From Alcanivorax sp. S71-1-4 (GTDB lineage Bacteria > Pseudomonadota > Gammaproteobacteria > Pseudomonadales > Alcanivoracaceae), in the NCBI RefSeq assembly GCF_009846755.1, contig NZ_AQOR01000001.1, forward strand, positions 186,001 to 250,000: a stretch of 64,000 bases of DNA, read 5' to 3'. Positions 43,179 to 52,127 of this stretch are shown here, one piece after another. Made by a program: the position numbers and the translations under genes. Positions within the stretch are counted from its first letter, which is position 1, and each line of letters starts with the position of its first letter. The notes under the pieces are model-generated. The model searched no databases. It worked only from the letters and a program-made list of their open reading frames with translations, and had not been told where the DNA came from.

Positions 43179-43346
43179 GTAGGGTGGGTAGAGCCAAAGG
43201 CGAAACCCACCGGGTCCATGCCTGTTATTCACTCCCGCAAAATCATCGAAATCACCCGGCTTGGGTAGTGGGTAGTTTCGATGGTTTTGTGCGAGCAGTG
43301 TGCTGCAGGGTCCCGGTGGGTTTCGCATTCGCTCTACCCACCCTAC
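43179..43346 (+). repeat. 168-bp palindromic dispersed repeat, copy 3
   Basis: Starts GTAGGGTGGGTAGAGCCAAA and ends in the complementary arm, with inner CGCAAAATCATCGAAA and TTTCGATGGTTTTGTGCG blocks. It has the same orientation as the copies at 21165 and 30716 and again lies between convergent genes, 16 bp after one stop and 6 bp before the other. Confidence 0.85.
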
Positions 43347-43352
43347 TGCCTC

Positions 43353-44429
43353 TCAGGGATCTTCTGTGGTCGGGGTTACCAGGCGACGCTCGCCAAATTC
43401 ATGCAATGACAGATCCCACACCGCAATGAACAGCGCTGCCACCAGCGGCCCGAGCACGAAGCCGCTGATCCCGATCAGCGCCAACCCGCCGAGCGTGGTC
43501 ACCAGAATCAGATAATCCGGCAGCTGGGTTTGCTGGCCGACCAGGCGCGGACGCAGGATATTGTCGGCCAGGCCAATCGGGCCGACCCCGAAAGCCACCA
43601 AGACCACGCCCTGCCAGATATGGCCGGTGAGCAAAAAATACGCGGCGACCGGCGCCCAGATCAGCGCCGCGCCCACCGCCGGCAGCAGCGACAGGACAGC
43701 CATCAGTGCCCCCCAGAGCAAGGCGCCCTGGATGCCCAGAATCCAGAAGATCACCCCGCCGAGCGCGCCCTGCACCAGTGCCACCAGCACGTTGCCTTTC
43801 ATGGTGGCGCGCACCACCTCGCCGAATTTCTTGAACAGCCGCTGTTTATGCGCATCGGACAGTGGGATGGCCGCTCGAATCTGGCGCATCAGGCGGGTGC
43901 CGTCGCGCAGGAAGAAAAACAGCAGGTACAGCATGACGCCGAAGCTGATCAAAAAGGTGAACGACAACTGGCCGATGTTCACGGCGTTGCGCGCCAGCCC
44001 TTTGCTGGCGGTGGCGGCGGCGCTTTTGAGCCAGGTGCGGACCTCAGAAAAATCGATCCCGATCTGCGCCAGCAGGGCCTGCAGGCGCGGGGCGGCTTCC
44101 TGCACGCGGTCGATGTAGGCACCGAAGTCCAGTTCACCGCTCTGGATACGCTGATACAGGGTGGTGCCTTCGTGCACCAGGGACAGGGAAATGGTGATCA
44201 GGGGGATGATCGCCACCACGATACAGATCGCCAGTGTGCACAGGCTTGCCAGTGTCGGCCGTTTCGGCATGCGCGCGAGAATGCGGTTCTGCAACGGCAT
44301 GAAGATGATGGCGAAGATGCCGGCCCAGAGGACGGCGCCAAAGAACGGTGCGAGCAGGGCGAAGAAGGCCAGCGAAACCATGATCAGCAGCACGATGAAG
44401 GTGCGGTGCTGTATTTTGTCGGTCGACAC
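43353..44429 (-). CDS. AI-2E family transporter
   Basis: A 358-residue inner-membrane protein of the AI-2 exporter (TqsA/YdiK, PF01594) superfamily. About eight hydrophobic helices are present, with a conserved loop region near QGALGGVIFWILGIQGALLW and GVGPIGLADNILRPRLVGQ, the typical late motif. Family members export autoinducer-2, Na+/H+ or other solutes, so the substrate is uncertain. The start is GTG 44429 behind AAGGAG. It is convergent with the metal-dependent hydrolase gene across repeat copy 3. Confidence 0.9.
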   Translation of the reverse strand: MSTDKIQHRTFIVLLIMVSLAFFALLAPFFGAVLWAGIFAIIFMPLQNRILARMPKRPTLASLCTLAICIVVAIIPLITISLSLVHEGTTLYQRIQSGELDFGAYIDRVQEAAPRLQALLAQIGIDFSEVRTWLKSAAATASKGLARNAVNIGQLSFTFLISFGVMLYLLFFFLRDGTRLMRQIRAAIPLSDAHKQRLFKKFGEVVRATMKGNVLVALVQGALGGVIFWILGIQGALLWGALMAVLSLLPAVGAALIWAPVAAYFLLTGHIWQGVVLVAFGVGPIGLADNILRPRLVGQQTQLPDYLILVTTLGGLALIGISGFVLGPLVAALFIAVWDLSLHEFGERRLVTPTTEDP

Positions 44430-44460
44430 GCAGGTGTCTCCTTGCAGGGAGGGAGGCTAT

Positions 44461-44612
44461 CAGGGTGTTGAAAAAGCCTCTTCGATGCTTTTTCAAGCCA
44501 CCTGTGCGACGCAGGTCCGCAAAGGTGGACACGGAAAATCAATCGCTTATCGCGTTTGATTTCGCAGGCGGCCTGATTGGGCCGTCAGCACAGGCTGTTT
44601 TTCAACAGCCTG
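44461..44612. repeat. 152-bp element with terminal inverted repeats
   Basis: The left end CAGGGTGTTGAAAAAGCCT and the right end AGGCTGTTTTTCAACAGCCTG are imperfect inverted repeats of about 20 bp. Inner short stems (CACCTGTGCG/CGCAGGT) lie within. It resembles a MITE or stem-loop repeat and is different from the 168-bp family. It fills most of the gap between the AI-2E gene and the ArsA-family gene; an internal reading frame from 44465 is not credible. Confidence 0.6.
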
Positions 44613-44656
44613 CTATCGCGATTCTGGGTGCCGGCCCGCGCGGCTGCAAGGGCTGG

Positions 44657-45661
44657 TCAGAAACGGTGGCTGAAACTGAGCAGTGCGTCGAGCCCCTGGA
44701 TGTCATCTTCCAGCAGGGGCAGGCGACGCTGGGGCAGTGAGCGGAAACGGGCCTCGATGTCCGCCAGGTGGCGTAGCTGGCGGGCGTGCCGCGCCTGGAA
44801 GAAGCTGCCGTCGGCCTGGTCGGGCAGGACACGGTTGATGATCAGGCCGGCCACGGGAATATCGCTGTCGATCAACGATTGCACGGCACGTTCGGTTTCC
44901 AGGATCGGCAGTTTCTCCGGGGTCAGTACGAACAGGAAGGCAGTGCGTGCGGCATCGGCCAGCAGCCGGCGTGTGCGCTGGAACAGCCGCTGCCGTGTCA
45001 GCAGTGTATTGGCCAGTTCGCGGCCACGGTCGTCGAGACCGCTGAATGCGTGCTCGGTCGGTGTGTTGAGTGGGCTGTCGAGATCCCGGCCCGGGGTCAG
45101 GTGGGTCAGCACCTTGCCCAGTTCAGCGGCGCGGTGGTTGTGTTTGAGCAGGCCATCGGTCCAGGCGGCCATGACTTCCGGCAGGCTCAGCAGGCGCAGG
45201 GTGTGGCCGGTGGGGGCGGTGTCGAGGATGATCAGGTCGAAGCGTTCCTGGCCCTCTTCCATCAGGCGGGCCAGCCGCTCCAGCAGAGCGGCTTCCTGGG
45301 CGCCGGGGGACTGGCGGCTCAGGCGCAGTTGCCGCTCCAGCTCGCGCACCTGATCCGGGCCGGCAAAGCGGCGCATCTGGGCGCTGACGCGGGACAGGTA
45401 AGCGTCGACTTCGTTGTCGGGGTCGAGTTCGAGCACGGTCAGGTTGGGCGCGAGCATGGTCTCGTGATCGCCGATCTCGTGATCAAAGGCATCAGCCAGG
45501 CTGTGCGCCGGGTCGGTGGAAGCGAGCAACACCTTGCGGCCGGTTTCGGCGGCGGCCACGGCCAGCGCGGCGGAGGTGGTGGTCTTGCCGACACCGCCCT
45601 TGCCGCCGACCAGCAGCAACCGGCGGCTGGCGAGCAGGGCGTGGATATCCAGATGGGTCAT
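44657..45661 (-). CDS. ArsA/Get3-family ATPase
   Basis: A 334-residue single-domain ATPase of the ArsA/TRC40 family. The deviant P-loop GGKGGVGKTTTSAAL is near residues 19-33, switch I is STDPAHSLADAF, and switch II is DTAPTGHTLRLLSLP. No arsB or arsenite-binding Cys pair is seen. It is the third gene of cstA / CC-tailed protein / ArsA-ATPase, starting 13 bp after the small gene. Get3 relatives deliver tail-anchored membrane proteins, so a role in handling a membrane partner such as CstA is an inference worth testing. Confidence 0.85.
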   Translation of the reverse strand: MTHLDIHALLASRRLLLVGGKGGVGKTTTSAALAVAAAETGRKVLLASTDPAHSLADAFDHEIGDHETMLAPNLTVLELDPDNEVDAYLSRVSAQMRRFAGPDQVRELERQLRLSRQSPGAQEAALLERLARLMEEGQERFDLIILDTAPTGHTLRLLSLPEVMAAWTDGLLKHNHRAAELGKVLTHLTPGRDLDSPLNTPTEHAFSGLDDRGRELANTLLTRQRLFQRTRRLLADAARTAFLFVLTPEKLPILETERAVQSLIDSDIPVAGLIINRVLPDQADGSFFQARHARQLRHLADIEARFRSLPQRRLPLLEDDIQGLDALLSFSHRF

Positions 45662-45674
45662 GGCAGGTCCGTGA

Positions 45675-45953
45675 TCAGCAGCAGCGGAAGCCGTCCAGTG
45701 GCGAGCGTTCCATGCCCATGCGCCGGTGCCAGTCGTGGAACCGCTCCAGCAGCAGTGGTTGCAACTCCAGCGTGTACCAGCTCGCCGGGTTGGGCACGCC
45801 CATCATCTCGGAGAACACCAGCAGCATGAACAGGTCTTCCTCGTCCCGCCGGGCGCGCGCGATGGCGGCCCGGTAGGGTGCGTTGTAGTAGGTCGCGCCG
45901 AGGGTCTCGGCGCGACTGTACCAGCGTTTGATGCGTTGCCAGGGCGTGGTCAT
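45675..45953 (-). CDS. small protein with C-terminal CC (cory-CC-star type)
   Basis: A 92-residue soluble protein, starting MTTPWQRIKRWYSRAETLG and ending in GFRCC directly before the stop codon. The core ARRDEEDLFMLLVFSEMMGV is amphipathic. I recall such proteins as the cory-CC-star family, found next to CstA. The terminal Cys pair suggests metal binding or redox chemistry. The start overlaps the cstA stop by four bases (ATGA), and the ArsA-family ATPase follows 13 bp later. The pairing resembles the YbdD/YjiX small proteins next to CstA in enterobacteria. Confidence 0.8.
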   Translation of the reverse strand: MTTPWQRIKRWYSRAETLGATYYNAPYRAAIARARRDEEDLFMLLVFSEMMGVPNPASWYTLELQPLLLERFHDWHRRMGMERSPLDGFRCC

Positions 45954-47626
45954 GACGACGACGCATCCGCCTCCCGCTTGTGCCGCAACAGGCTGGCGCT
46001 GCATTCCAGTGTCACCAGGATGGCGGCCACCAGTACGACGATGTCCAGGCCGAGCAGGAACCAGTCGCCCTTGTCGTAGAAAGTCTTCAGTTGCAGCAGC
46101 AGGGCGCACAAGGTCATCGCCAGCAGGAAGATCAGCGGAATCAGCGTGTAGCGGGCCGGCCGGTGGCTGCGCACCAGCATGACCGTGATGACCAGCAGCG
46201 TCAGGCCAGCCAGCAGCTGGTTGGTGGTGCCGAACAGGGGCCAGATCAGCAGGCCGCCGGAACCGTCCGCGCCGCCGGCACCGAAGGCCAGGATCAGACA
46301 GCTTGCCACGGCCAGCATGGTCGCCGGCAGTGCCTTGCCGAGCCACTTGATGCCGTAGATCTCGCCCCACTCCTGGAAGATGTAGCGCTGCAGGCGCAGG
46401 CCGGTATCCATGGTGGTGCCGGCGAACAGCGCGGCCATCACGGTGAGCAGTGTGGCGGCCACGGCCTGATCCAGGCCCAGACCATTGGCGAGAATGGCGG
46501 CGCCGCCGTTGACGAACGCGGTCACGCCGCCCTGGCCAAAGGCGCTGTACACCGCCTGCCAGTCGGCCAGGGAAGCGAAGCCGGCCGTGGCGGCGACGAT
46601 GGCTGCCAGCGCCAGGGCGCCCTCGCCGACGGCACCGAAGTAACCCACGAAGCGCGCATCGGTTTCCCGGTTGAGCTGTTTGGAGGTGGTGCCGGAGGCC
46701 ACCAGGCCATGGAAGCCGGAGATGGCGCCACAGGCGATGGTCACGAACAGCAGCGGGATCATCGATGGGGTGTTCATGGGCAGCGCGTCATTGACCATCG
46801 GAGCCACGACGCTCGGGTTGCCGATCAGTGCCGCGCCGTAGAGCAGGATCAGGCCGACGAACAGTTGCAGGCCGTTGATGTAGTCACGCGGCTGCAGCAG
46901 CATCCACACCGGCAGCAGCGAGGCGACGGCGGCGTAGGCGAACAGCAGCAGAATCCAGGAGGCGCTGGCGGACAGGCCGAAGGTCTGTTCCGGCAGGGTG
47001 ATCGGCACGGACGGGCCGACGTAGATCAGCGCATACAGGATCACCACGCCGATGATGGAGACGATGCCCAGGCCGAGAATGCGGCGGTAGATCAACTGGC
47101 CGATCACCAGGGCAACCGCGATGGCACCCCACACCGGCACCACGGCACCGGGATTGTTGATCAGCAGGCGCGCGATGACCACGCCGAACACGGCGTTCAC
47201 CATCAGCAGCACCAGGAAGATCACGATCATGAAGACGCTGCGGGCGCGCTTGCCGACCACCTCGCCCGTGAGCGCGCCGACGGATTTGGCGCGGTTGCGG
47301 ACGCTGGCCCAGATGGCCCCCATGTCATGTACACCAGCGAAAAAGATGGTGCCGAACACCACCCACAGGAACGCGGGCAGCCAGCCCCAGATGACCGCGA
47401 TGGCCGGCCCGACGATGGGCGCGGCGCCGGCCACGGAGGTGAAATGGTGACCCCAGAGCACGAAGCGGTTGGTGGGCACGAAGTCGACACCGTCCTCGAA
47501 TTCGTGGGCGGGTGTGCGGAATTGTTCGTCGAGCTTGTAGATGTGGCGGGCAATGAAGCGGGAATAGAACAGGTAACCTGCCGCCATGCCACCAAGACCG
47601 AGCAGAACCAGGACGATGGCGCTCAT
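45950..47626 (-). CDS. cstA: carbon starvation protein CstA family transporter
   Basis: A 558-residue inner-membrane protein with roughly 16 hydrophobic helices. PTNRFVLWGHHFTSVAGAAPIVGPA and the later HGLVASGTTSKQ and FAGTTMDTGLRLQRY segments are diagnostic of CstA. Relatives import pyruvate or peptides. At 558 residues it is shorter than the 701-residue E. coli CstA, missing part of the C-terminal region. It is the first gene of a three-gene operon; a minus-strand promoter candidate lies at 47750-47777. Substrate here is unproven. Confidence 0.93.
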   Translation of the reverse strand: MSAIVLVLLGLGGMAAGYLFYSRFIARHIYKLDEQFRTPAHEFEDGVDFVPTNRFVLWGHHFTSVAGAAPIVGPAIAVIWGWLPAFLWVVFGTIFFAGVHDMGAIWASVRNRAKSVGALTGEVVGKRARSVFMIVIFLVLLMVNAVFGVVIARLLINNPGAVVPVWGAIAVALVIGQLIYRRILGLGIVSIIGVVILYALIYVGPSVPITLPEQTFGLSASASWILLLFAYAAVASLLPVWMLLQPRDYINGLQLFVGLILLYGAALIGNPSVVAPMVNDALPMNTPSMIPLLFVTIACGAISGFHGLVASGTTSKQLNRETDARFVGYFGAVGEGALALAAIVAATAGFASLADWQAVYSAFGQGGVTAFVNGGAAILANGLGLDQAVAATLLTVMAALFAGTTMDTGLRLQRYIFQEWGEIYGIKWLGKALPATMLAVASCLILAFGAGGADGSGGLLIWPLFGTTNQLLAGLTLLVITVMLVRSHRPARYTLIPLIFLLAMTLCALLLQLKTFYDKGDWFLLGLDIVVLVAAILVTLECSASLLRHKREADASSS

Positions 47627-47749
47627 GGGGTTCTCCTTTTTTGTTGTCTGTCACAGCTTTTGGCCGGGATGTCCGCCCGTGGCCGGGTGAGGCCTGGGGT
47701 GAACGGAAGCAGCCCGACTGAGGTTCAGCCAGGCCAGGGCACGCTGAGG

Positions 47750-47777
47750 ACTTTAACCCGGCAGCATGACGGGTCAA
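47750..47777 (-). promoter_or_regulatory. putative sigma-70 promoter of cstA
   Basis: Read on the minus strand, TTGACC and TAAAGT are separated by 16 bp, about 125 bp upstream of the cstA ATG. The -35 matches five of six consensus positions, the -10 four of six. No Crp site was recognised. Confidence 0.4.
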
Positions 47778-47810
47778 TTCGACCAAAGGTTAACCCCGGC
47801 GGGCGGTGCT

Positions 47811-50744
47811 TCAGTCCGGCGACAGTCCGAGACTAACGCCGGCCACGGCGTCGGCGCTACCTGCCGGTGCGCCGGTGATGCGCAGGCGTTCGCCGGAGAG
47901 GGCATGGTCGTCGATCAGCAGGGTCTTGGCCTGCTGGGCGCGCTGGCTGGCGAGGGTCTGCAGCAGGTCTGCCGGGAGGCTGGCTGCCTGTTGCTGCACC
48001 AGCACCTCAAAGGCGGCCACGGCCAGTGCCTGCTCACGGGCCTGGCGCTGCGGCTTGTCTGCGCCGTCGGCCAGGGGTGGCAGCAGGGTGTCAGGCTCAT
48101 TGCCGGTGCGGTCCCGGTACAGCGCCAGGGTGCGACGCTGGAAGCCCCGGTCGGCCTGGGCGCTGGCGAGGTCCTGCCAGTCGCGGCCGGCCAGTTCGGT
48201 GCCGAGCCGGCGCCGGGCCAGAGCGTCGCGGTCGCTGTCGGCGGTGCTGCCGGCGAGGGTCAGGCCCAGTGTGGGGCGGTCGGTGAGCACTTGCGCCAGG
48301 GTGGCCAGTTGCTCGCGGGTGTCGCTGTCCGGTTCGGCGCTGCCGGCGGGGAAGCTGATGTGTTCCAGGTTTTCGCCACCGGCCAGGCTTGCCAGCACGG
48401 AGAACGGGGACGTGGCGGCGCGCACCAGGATGTTGGTCAGTGCCTTGAGGATGATGCCGTGCACGCTCACCGATGGGTCGTTGAGGTCGCCGCGCGCCTG
48501 CACCGGCAGGTCGATCAGTGCGTTGCGGTCGCGGATCACCGCCAGGCCAAGTTTGATCGGCACGCTCAGGGCCTCGTCGCTCGGCACCCGGTCGCCGAGG
48601 AAGAAGCTGGCCGCCTTGACGCGGGTGCGGCTGTCGAGCACCGAGCCGTCGAGTTTCACGCTGCTATCCACTGACAGTTGCCCGGTGCGGGTGGCGTAGC
48701 CGAGGTAGCGGCCGGTAAAGGGTGTCAGGCTGGTCATTTCGTAGCCATTGAGCGTGATGGTCAGGTCGACGCTCGGGTTGGCGGCCAGCGGGTTCAGCGC
48801 GCCTTTCACCGACAGGGGTGCGTACTGATCCACGCGCGCGGACAGGTCGATGTTGGCGGGCGCGCGGGCGGCGGAATCCAGCCCGGTCAGCGTGCCGTTG
48901 AGGCGTGTCAGCGCTAGGCTGAAATCCGGGCTTTGCGACAGGTCCGTGAAACGGCTCTGGCTGTCGGCGAGCACCAGTTCGTCCAGCCGGATATGCCAGG
49001 GGGCGCCGGGTTCGCTGCTGCCTTCACCGGGCAGCAGGATGCGGTCGGCCACGCCACGGCCTTGCGGGTCGATCAGGGCGCGGGCGTCCAGGCCGGTGAC
49101 GCGGGCCTGCTGTACGCGCAGGCGCTGGCCATGGGTGTCCACGTCCAGGCCGGTGAGGGCGAGTTCTTTCAGGGCCAGCAACGGGCGGTCGCCCGTCTCG
49201 CGCACGTCCAGGTTCTGCACACCGGCGCCGCCGGTGACGCGCACCGTGACGTCATCCTCGCCGCTGGCGCGGAGGGTCAGGTCGGCCGAGGCGGTGCCGG
49301 CGGGCACCGTGACGCGCAGGGCGCTTTGCACCCAGGGTTGCAGGGCCGGCAGTGGCAGGCTGTTTGCGGCCAGGGTCAGTTGAATATCCAGCGGCGCGAT
49401 CTGGCCTTCGCCGCCGAGGGCAATCTGGCCGCTTTCGGCGAAGGTGGCTTCGCCGTCGAGGCTGAAACGGCGCGGGTCGTTCAGGGCCAGGTCCCTGAGG
49501 GTCAGCGTGACCGGGGCAAGCGCCAGTTCGCCGGGGGTGGGCAGGGTTTCATCGCGCAGCGCCAGTTGTGCAGCGTTGAGGTGCAGGGTTTCCAGGATCA
49601 GCGCCCAGGGTTCGCCGACAGGCGTGTCGTCCTGCTCGGCGGGGGCGTCTTCCACGGGCGTGGTCTGCACCGGTGTGAACAGTGTCGCCAGGTCCACGCC
49701 CTCCGCCAGCAGGCGGGCGCGCACCGCCGGGGTCGCCAGGGTCAGGTCGCCGAGCGTCAGGGTGCGGGTGGTGGTGTCCAGGCGCACATTGCCAAGCGCC
49801 ACCTTGGGCAGCGTGACCACGTCGATGTCCTGGGCCGGGTCGTGGATCACCAGTTGGTTCAGTTGCACGGCGCCTTCCGTGAGCCACAGGCGCAGGTCGT
49901 CACCGGTTTCCAGGCGGTAGGCGGTCTGGATCGACAGCTCGCCGGAGGGCACCGTGAAGCGCAACTGGTCGCTGAGGAAGTCCGCGAAGGGCGGCAGGTC
50001 AACGCCGTTGAGGGCCAGCTCGCCGGTGGCGATCAGCGGGTTCAGGCTGAAGTGGCCGGTCCAGTTGAAGCTGCCGCCGCCGGGGCCGGTGACCAGCAGG
50101 TTGTAGCTGTTGCCGTCGCCCTCGCCGCTGCTGCGGGTGGAAAAATCCTCGACGCGGAAGCTGACCGGGGCCAGCACCATCTGCCGGGGTGTCTCGCCGG
50201 TCCGGTCCACGAAGCGGAAATCGCCTTCCTCCAGCAGCAGCTCGCTGACGGACAGCGCCGGCAGCGGGGCGCTTGCGGTGTCCTCGGGGGCGGGGGCGCT
50301 CTCGGCGCCGGTGGCGGTTTCCTCTGGCGTGGTGGCCAGGGCCAGCAGGTCATCGAAATTGAACTGGCCTTCACCGACCTGGGTGACCTGCGTGCGCGGA
50401 CGTGTCAGCGCGATCTGCCGGAAATGCCAGCTGCGGCGGAACAGCGACGACAACTGGAAGTTGGCATAGAAGCGATCGAACGCGATGAAGTCGGTGCCGT
50501 CCTCATCCAGCAGGCCGAAGTTCTCCAGCGTCAGGGACAGGGTCAACGGGTTGAACAGCACGCGCTCAAGCCGCACCTCGCGGCCGGTGGTTTCCTGCAG
50601 CGTGCTCGTCAGTTGCTGCTTCAGCAGCGGTGAGACCAGGAAAAAACCGAGCAGGGTGTACAGCAGATACAGCGCTGCCAGGAGCACCAGAAGGCGTTGA
50701 CGGCGGCTGGCCGCCTGCCAGCGCGAACGGACGGAAAAGGCCAT
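47811..50744 (-). CDS. DUF748 (AsmA-like) envelope protein
   Basis: A 977-residue protein with an N-terminal membrane anchor (LLVLLAALYLLYTLLGFFLV, residues 19-38). A very long beta-rich periplasmic region follows, in the AsmA/TamB/DUF748 style: repeated segments such as VRLERVLFNPLTLSLTLENFGL and VKGALNPLAANPSVDLTITLNGYE. The C-terminal part carries an OmpA-like domain-type stretch (LATLAQVLTDRPTLGLTLAG). AsmA-like proteins are thought to bridge the envelope for lipid transport. Downstream of lysA on the same strand with a 124-bp gap; an independent transcript is likely. Confidence 0.85.
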   Translation of the reverse strand: MAFSVRSRWQAASRRQRLLVLLAALYLLYTLLGFFLVSPLLKQQLTSTLQETTGREVRLERVLFNPLTLSLTLENFGLLDEDGTDFIAFDRFYANFQLSSLFRRSWHFRQIALTRPRTQVTQVGEGQFNFDDLLALATTPEETATGAESAPAPEDTASAPLPALSVSELLLEEGDFRFVDRTGETPRQMVLAPVSFRVEDFSTRSSGEGDGNSYNLLVTGPGGGSFNWTGHFSLNPLIATGELALNGVDLPPFADFLSDQLRFTVPSGELSIQTAYRLETGDDLRLWLTEGAVQLNQLVIHDPAQDIDVVTLPKVALGNVRLDTTTRTLTLGDLTLATPAVRARLLAEGVDLATLFTPVQTTPVEDAPAEQDDTPVGEPWALILETLHLNAAQLALRDETLPTPGELALAPVTLTLRDLALNDPRRFSLDGEATFAESGQIALGGEGQIAPLDIQLTLAANSLPLPALQPWVQSALRVTVPAGTASADLTLRASGEDDVTVRVTGGAGVQNLDVRETGDRPLLALKELALTGLDVDTHGQRLRVQQARVTGLDARALIDPQGRGVADRILLPGEGSSEPGAPWHIRLDELVLADSQSRFTDLSQSPDFSLALTRLNGTLTGLDSAARAPANIDLSARVDQYAPLSVKGALNPLAANPSVDLTITLNGYEMTSLTPFTGRYLGYATRTGQLSVDSSVKLDGSVLDSRTRVKAASFFLGDRVPSDEALSVPIKLGLAVIRDRNALIDLPVQARGDLNDPSVSVHGIILKALTNILVRAATSPFSVLASLAGGENLEHISFPAGSAEPDSDTREQLATLAQVLTDRPTLGLTLAGSTADSDRDALARRRLGTELAGRDWQDLASAQADRGFQRRTLALYRDRTGNEPDTLLPPLADGADKPQRQAREQALAVAAFEVLVQQQAASLPADLLQTLASQRAQQAKTLLIDDHALSGERLRITGAPAGSADAVAGVSLGLSPD

Positions 50745-50868
50745 GGTGTGCTGTCCCGTGGGTCACGACGGAGTTGAAAACGATGATAGCCCGCTTCGGC
50801 CGGCAGGGGGGCGATGCCATACACGCGGATAACGTGCGGCCCGCCCGCCGGGGCCGGCCAGGCCGGTG

Positions 50869-52110
50869 TCAGGGCAGCAGGGATTCCAGTTGCAACTGGT
50901 CTTCGATGGTCTCGCGCTGGCGGACGATGAAGGCCTGGTCGCCATCGACCATGATCTCTGCCGGCCGGTTGCGGCTGTTGTAATTGCTGGCCATGGAGAA
51001 GCCGTAGGCCCCGGCGGAGCGCACCGCCAGCAGGTCGCCGGTTTCCAGCGCCAGCGCGCGGTCCTTGCCGAGAAAATCGCCGGTTTCGCAGACCGGGCCG
51101 ACGATATCCCAGTGACGACAGTCCGCGTCATGCGGGATCAGCGGCACGATGTCCTGCCAGGCGGAATACAGGCTCGGCCGGATCAGGTCGTTCATGGCAC
51201 CGTCGACGATGGCGAAATTCTTGTGCGCGGTGGGCTTGAGGTACAGCACGCGGGTGAGGAACACGCCGGCGTTGGCGGCAATCGAGCGGCCTGGCTCGAT
51301 ATGCACCGGCAGGTCGCCGGGAATATGCCGGAGCAGGGTGGCCACATAATCGGCAGGTGTCGGCGGCTGTTCTTCGCGGTAGCGCACGCCCAGGCCGCCG
51401 CCCAGATCCAGATGGCGAATCGTGATGCCCTGCAGGGTGAGCTTGTCCACCAGCGCCATCACCCGGCCGAGGGCATCCTCGAACGGCCCAAGGCTGGTGA
51501 GCTGGCTGCCGATATGGCAGTCCACGCCGAGAATCTCGATGTGCGGCAGGTCGGCGGCCCGCTGGTACAGCGCCGGTGCGTCGTTGATGTCGACGCCGAA
51601 TTTGTTGTCTTTCAGGCCGGTGGAAATGTAGGGGTGGGTCTGCGCGTCCACGTCCGGGTTCACCCGGATCGAAATCGGCGCCACCATCGACTGTTCGCCC
51701 GCGACCAGGTTCAGCAGCTCCAGCTCGGCGGCGGATTCCACGTTGAAACAGTGGATGCCGGCTTTCAGGGCGGCTTCCATTTCATCGGCGGTCTTGCCGA
51801 CGCCGGAGAACACGATGTTTGCCGGGTCGCCCCCGGCACGCAGCACACGCTCGAGTTCGCCACCGGAAACAATGTCGAAGCCGGCGCCCAGCCGTGCAAG
51901 TACATTCAGGACGGCCAGGTTGGCGTTGGCCTTGACCGCGTAGCAGACCTGGTGCGGATGACCGCCAAAGGCGTCGTCGAACGCGCGGTATTGGGTTTCC
52001 AGCATGGCGCGGGAGTACACATACAGCGGCGTGCCAAAACGTTCCGCCAGCTCACTCAGGGGCAGTTCCTCGGCATAGAGCTGGCCGTCGCGGTACTGAA
52101 ATGGGTCCAT
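50869..52110 (-). CDS. lysA: diaminopimelate decarboxylase
   Basis: A 413-residue PLP enzyme for the last step of lysine biosynthesis. The PLP-binding lysine is K60 in QVCYAVKANANLAVL, and HIGSQLTSLGPFEDA, the glycine-rich LDLGGGLGVRY and the substrate-specificity segment GPVCETGDFLGKDR are all in place. It is preceded by lptM with 17 bp between them. The usual downstream dapF is not here; it lies 9 kb away with its own start region, so the two are now separate transcripts. Confidence 0.96.
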   Translation of the reverse strand: MDPFQYRDGQLYAEELPLSELAERFGTPLYVYSRAMLETQYRAFDDAFGGHPHQVCYAVKANANLAVLNVLARLGAGFDIVSGGELERVLRAGGDPANIVFSGVGKTADEMEAALKAGIHCFNVESAAELELLNLVAGEQSMVAPISIRVNPDVDAQTHPYISTGLKDNKFGVDINDAPALYQRAADLPHIEILGVDCHIGSQLTSLGPFEDALGRVMALVDKLTLQGITIRHLDLGGGLGVRYREEQPPTPADYVATLLRHIPGDLPVHIEPGRSIAANAGVFLTRVLYLKPTAHKNFAIVDGAMNDLIRPSLYSAWQDIVPLIPHDADCRHWDIVGPVCETGDFLGKDRALALETGDLLAVRSAGAYGFSMASNYNSRNRPAEIMVDGDQAFIVRQRETIEDQLQLESLLP

Positions 52111-52127
52111 GATCGTGCGTCCTGGTG

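Noticed and set aside
44465-44740. 91-codon frame starting in the 152-bp element
   Set aside because: It begins in a terminal inverted repeat and runs antisense into the ArsA-family gene.
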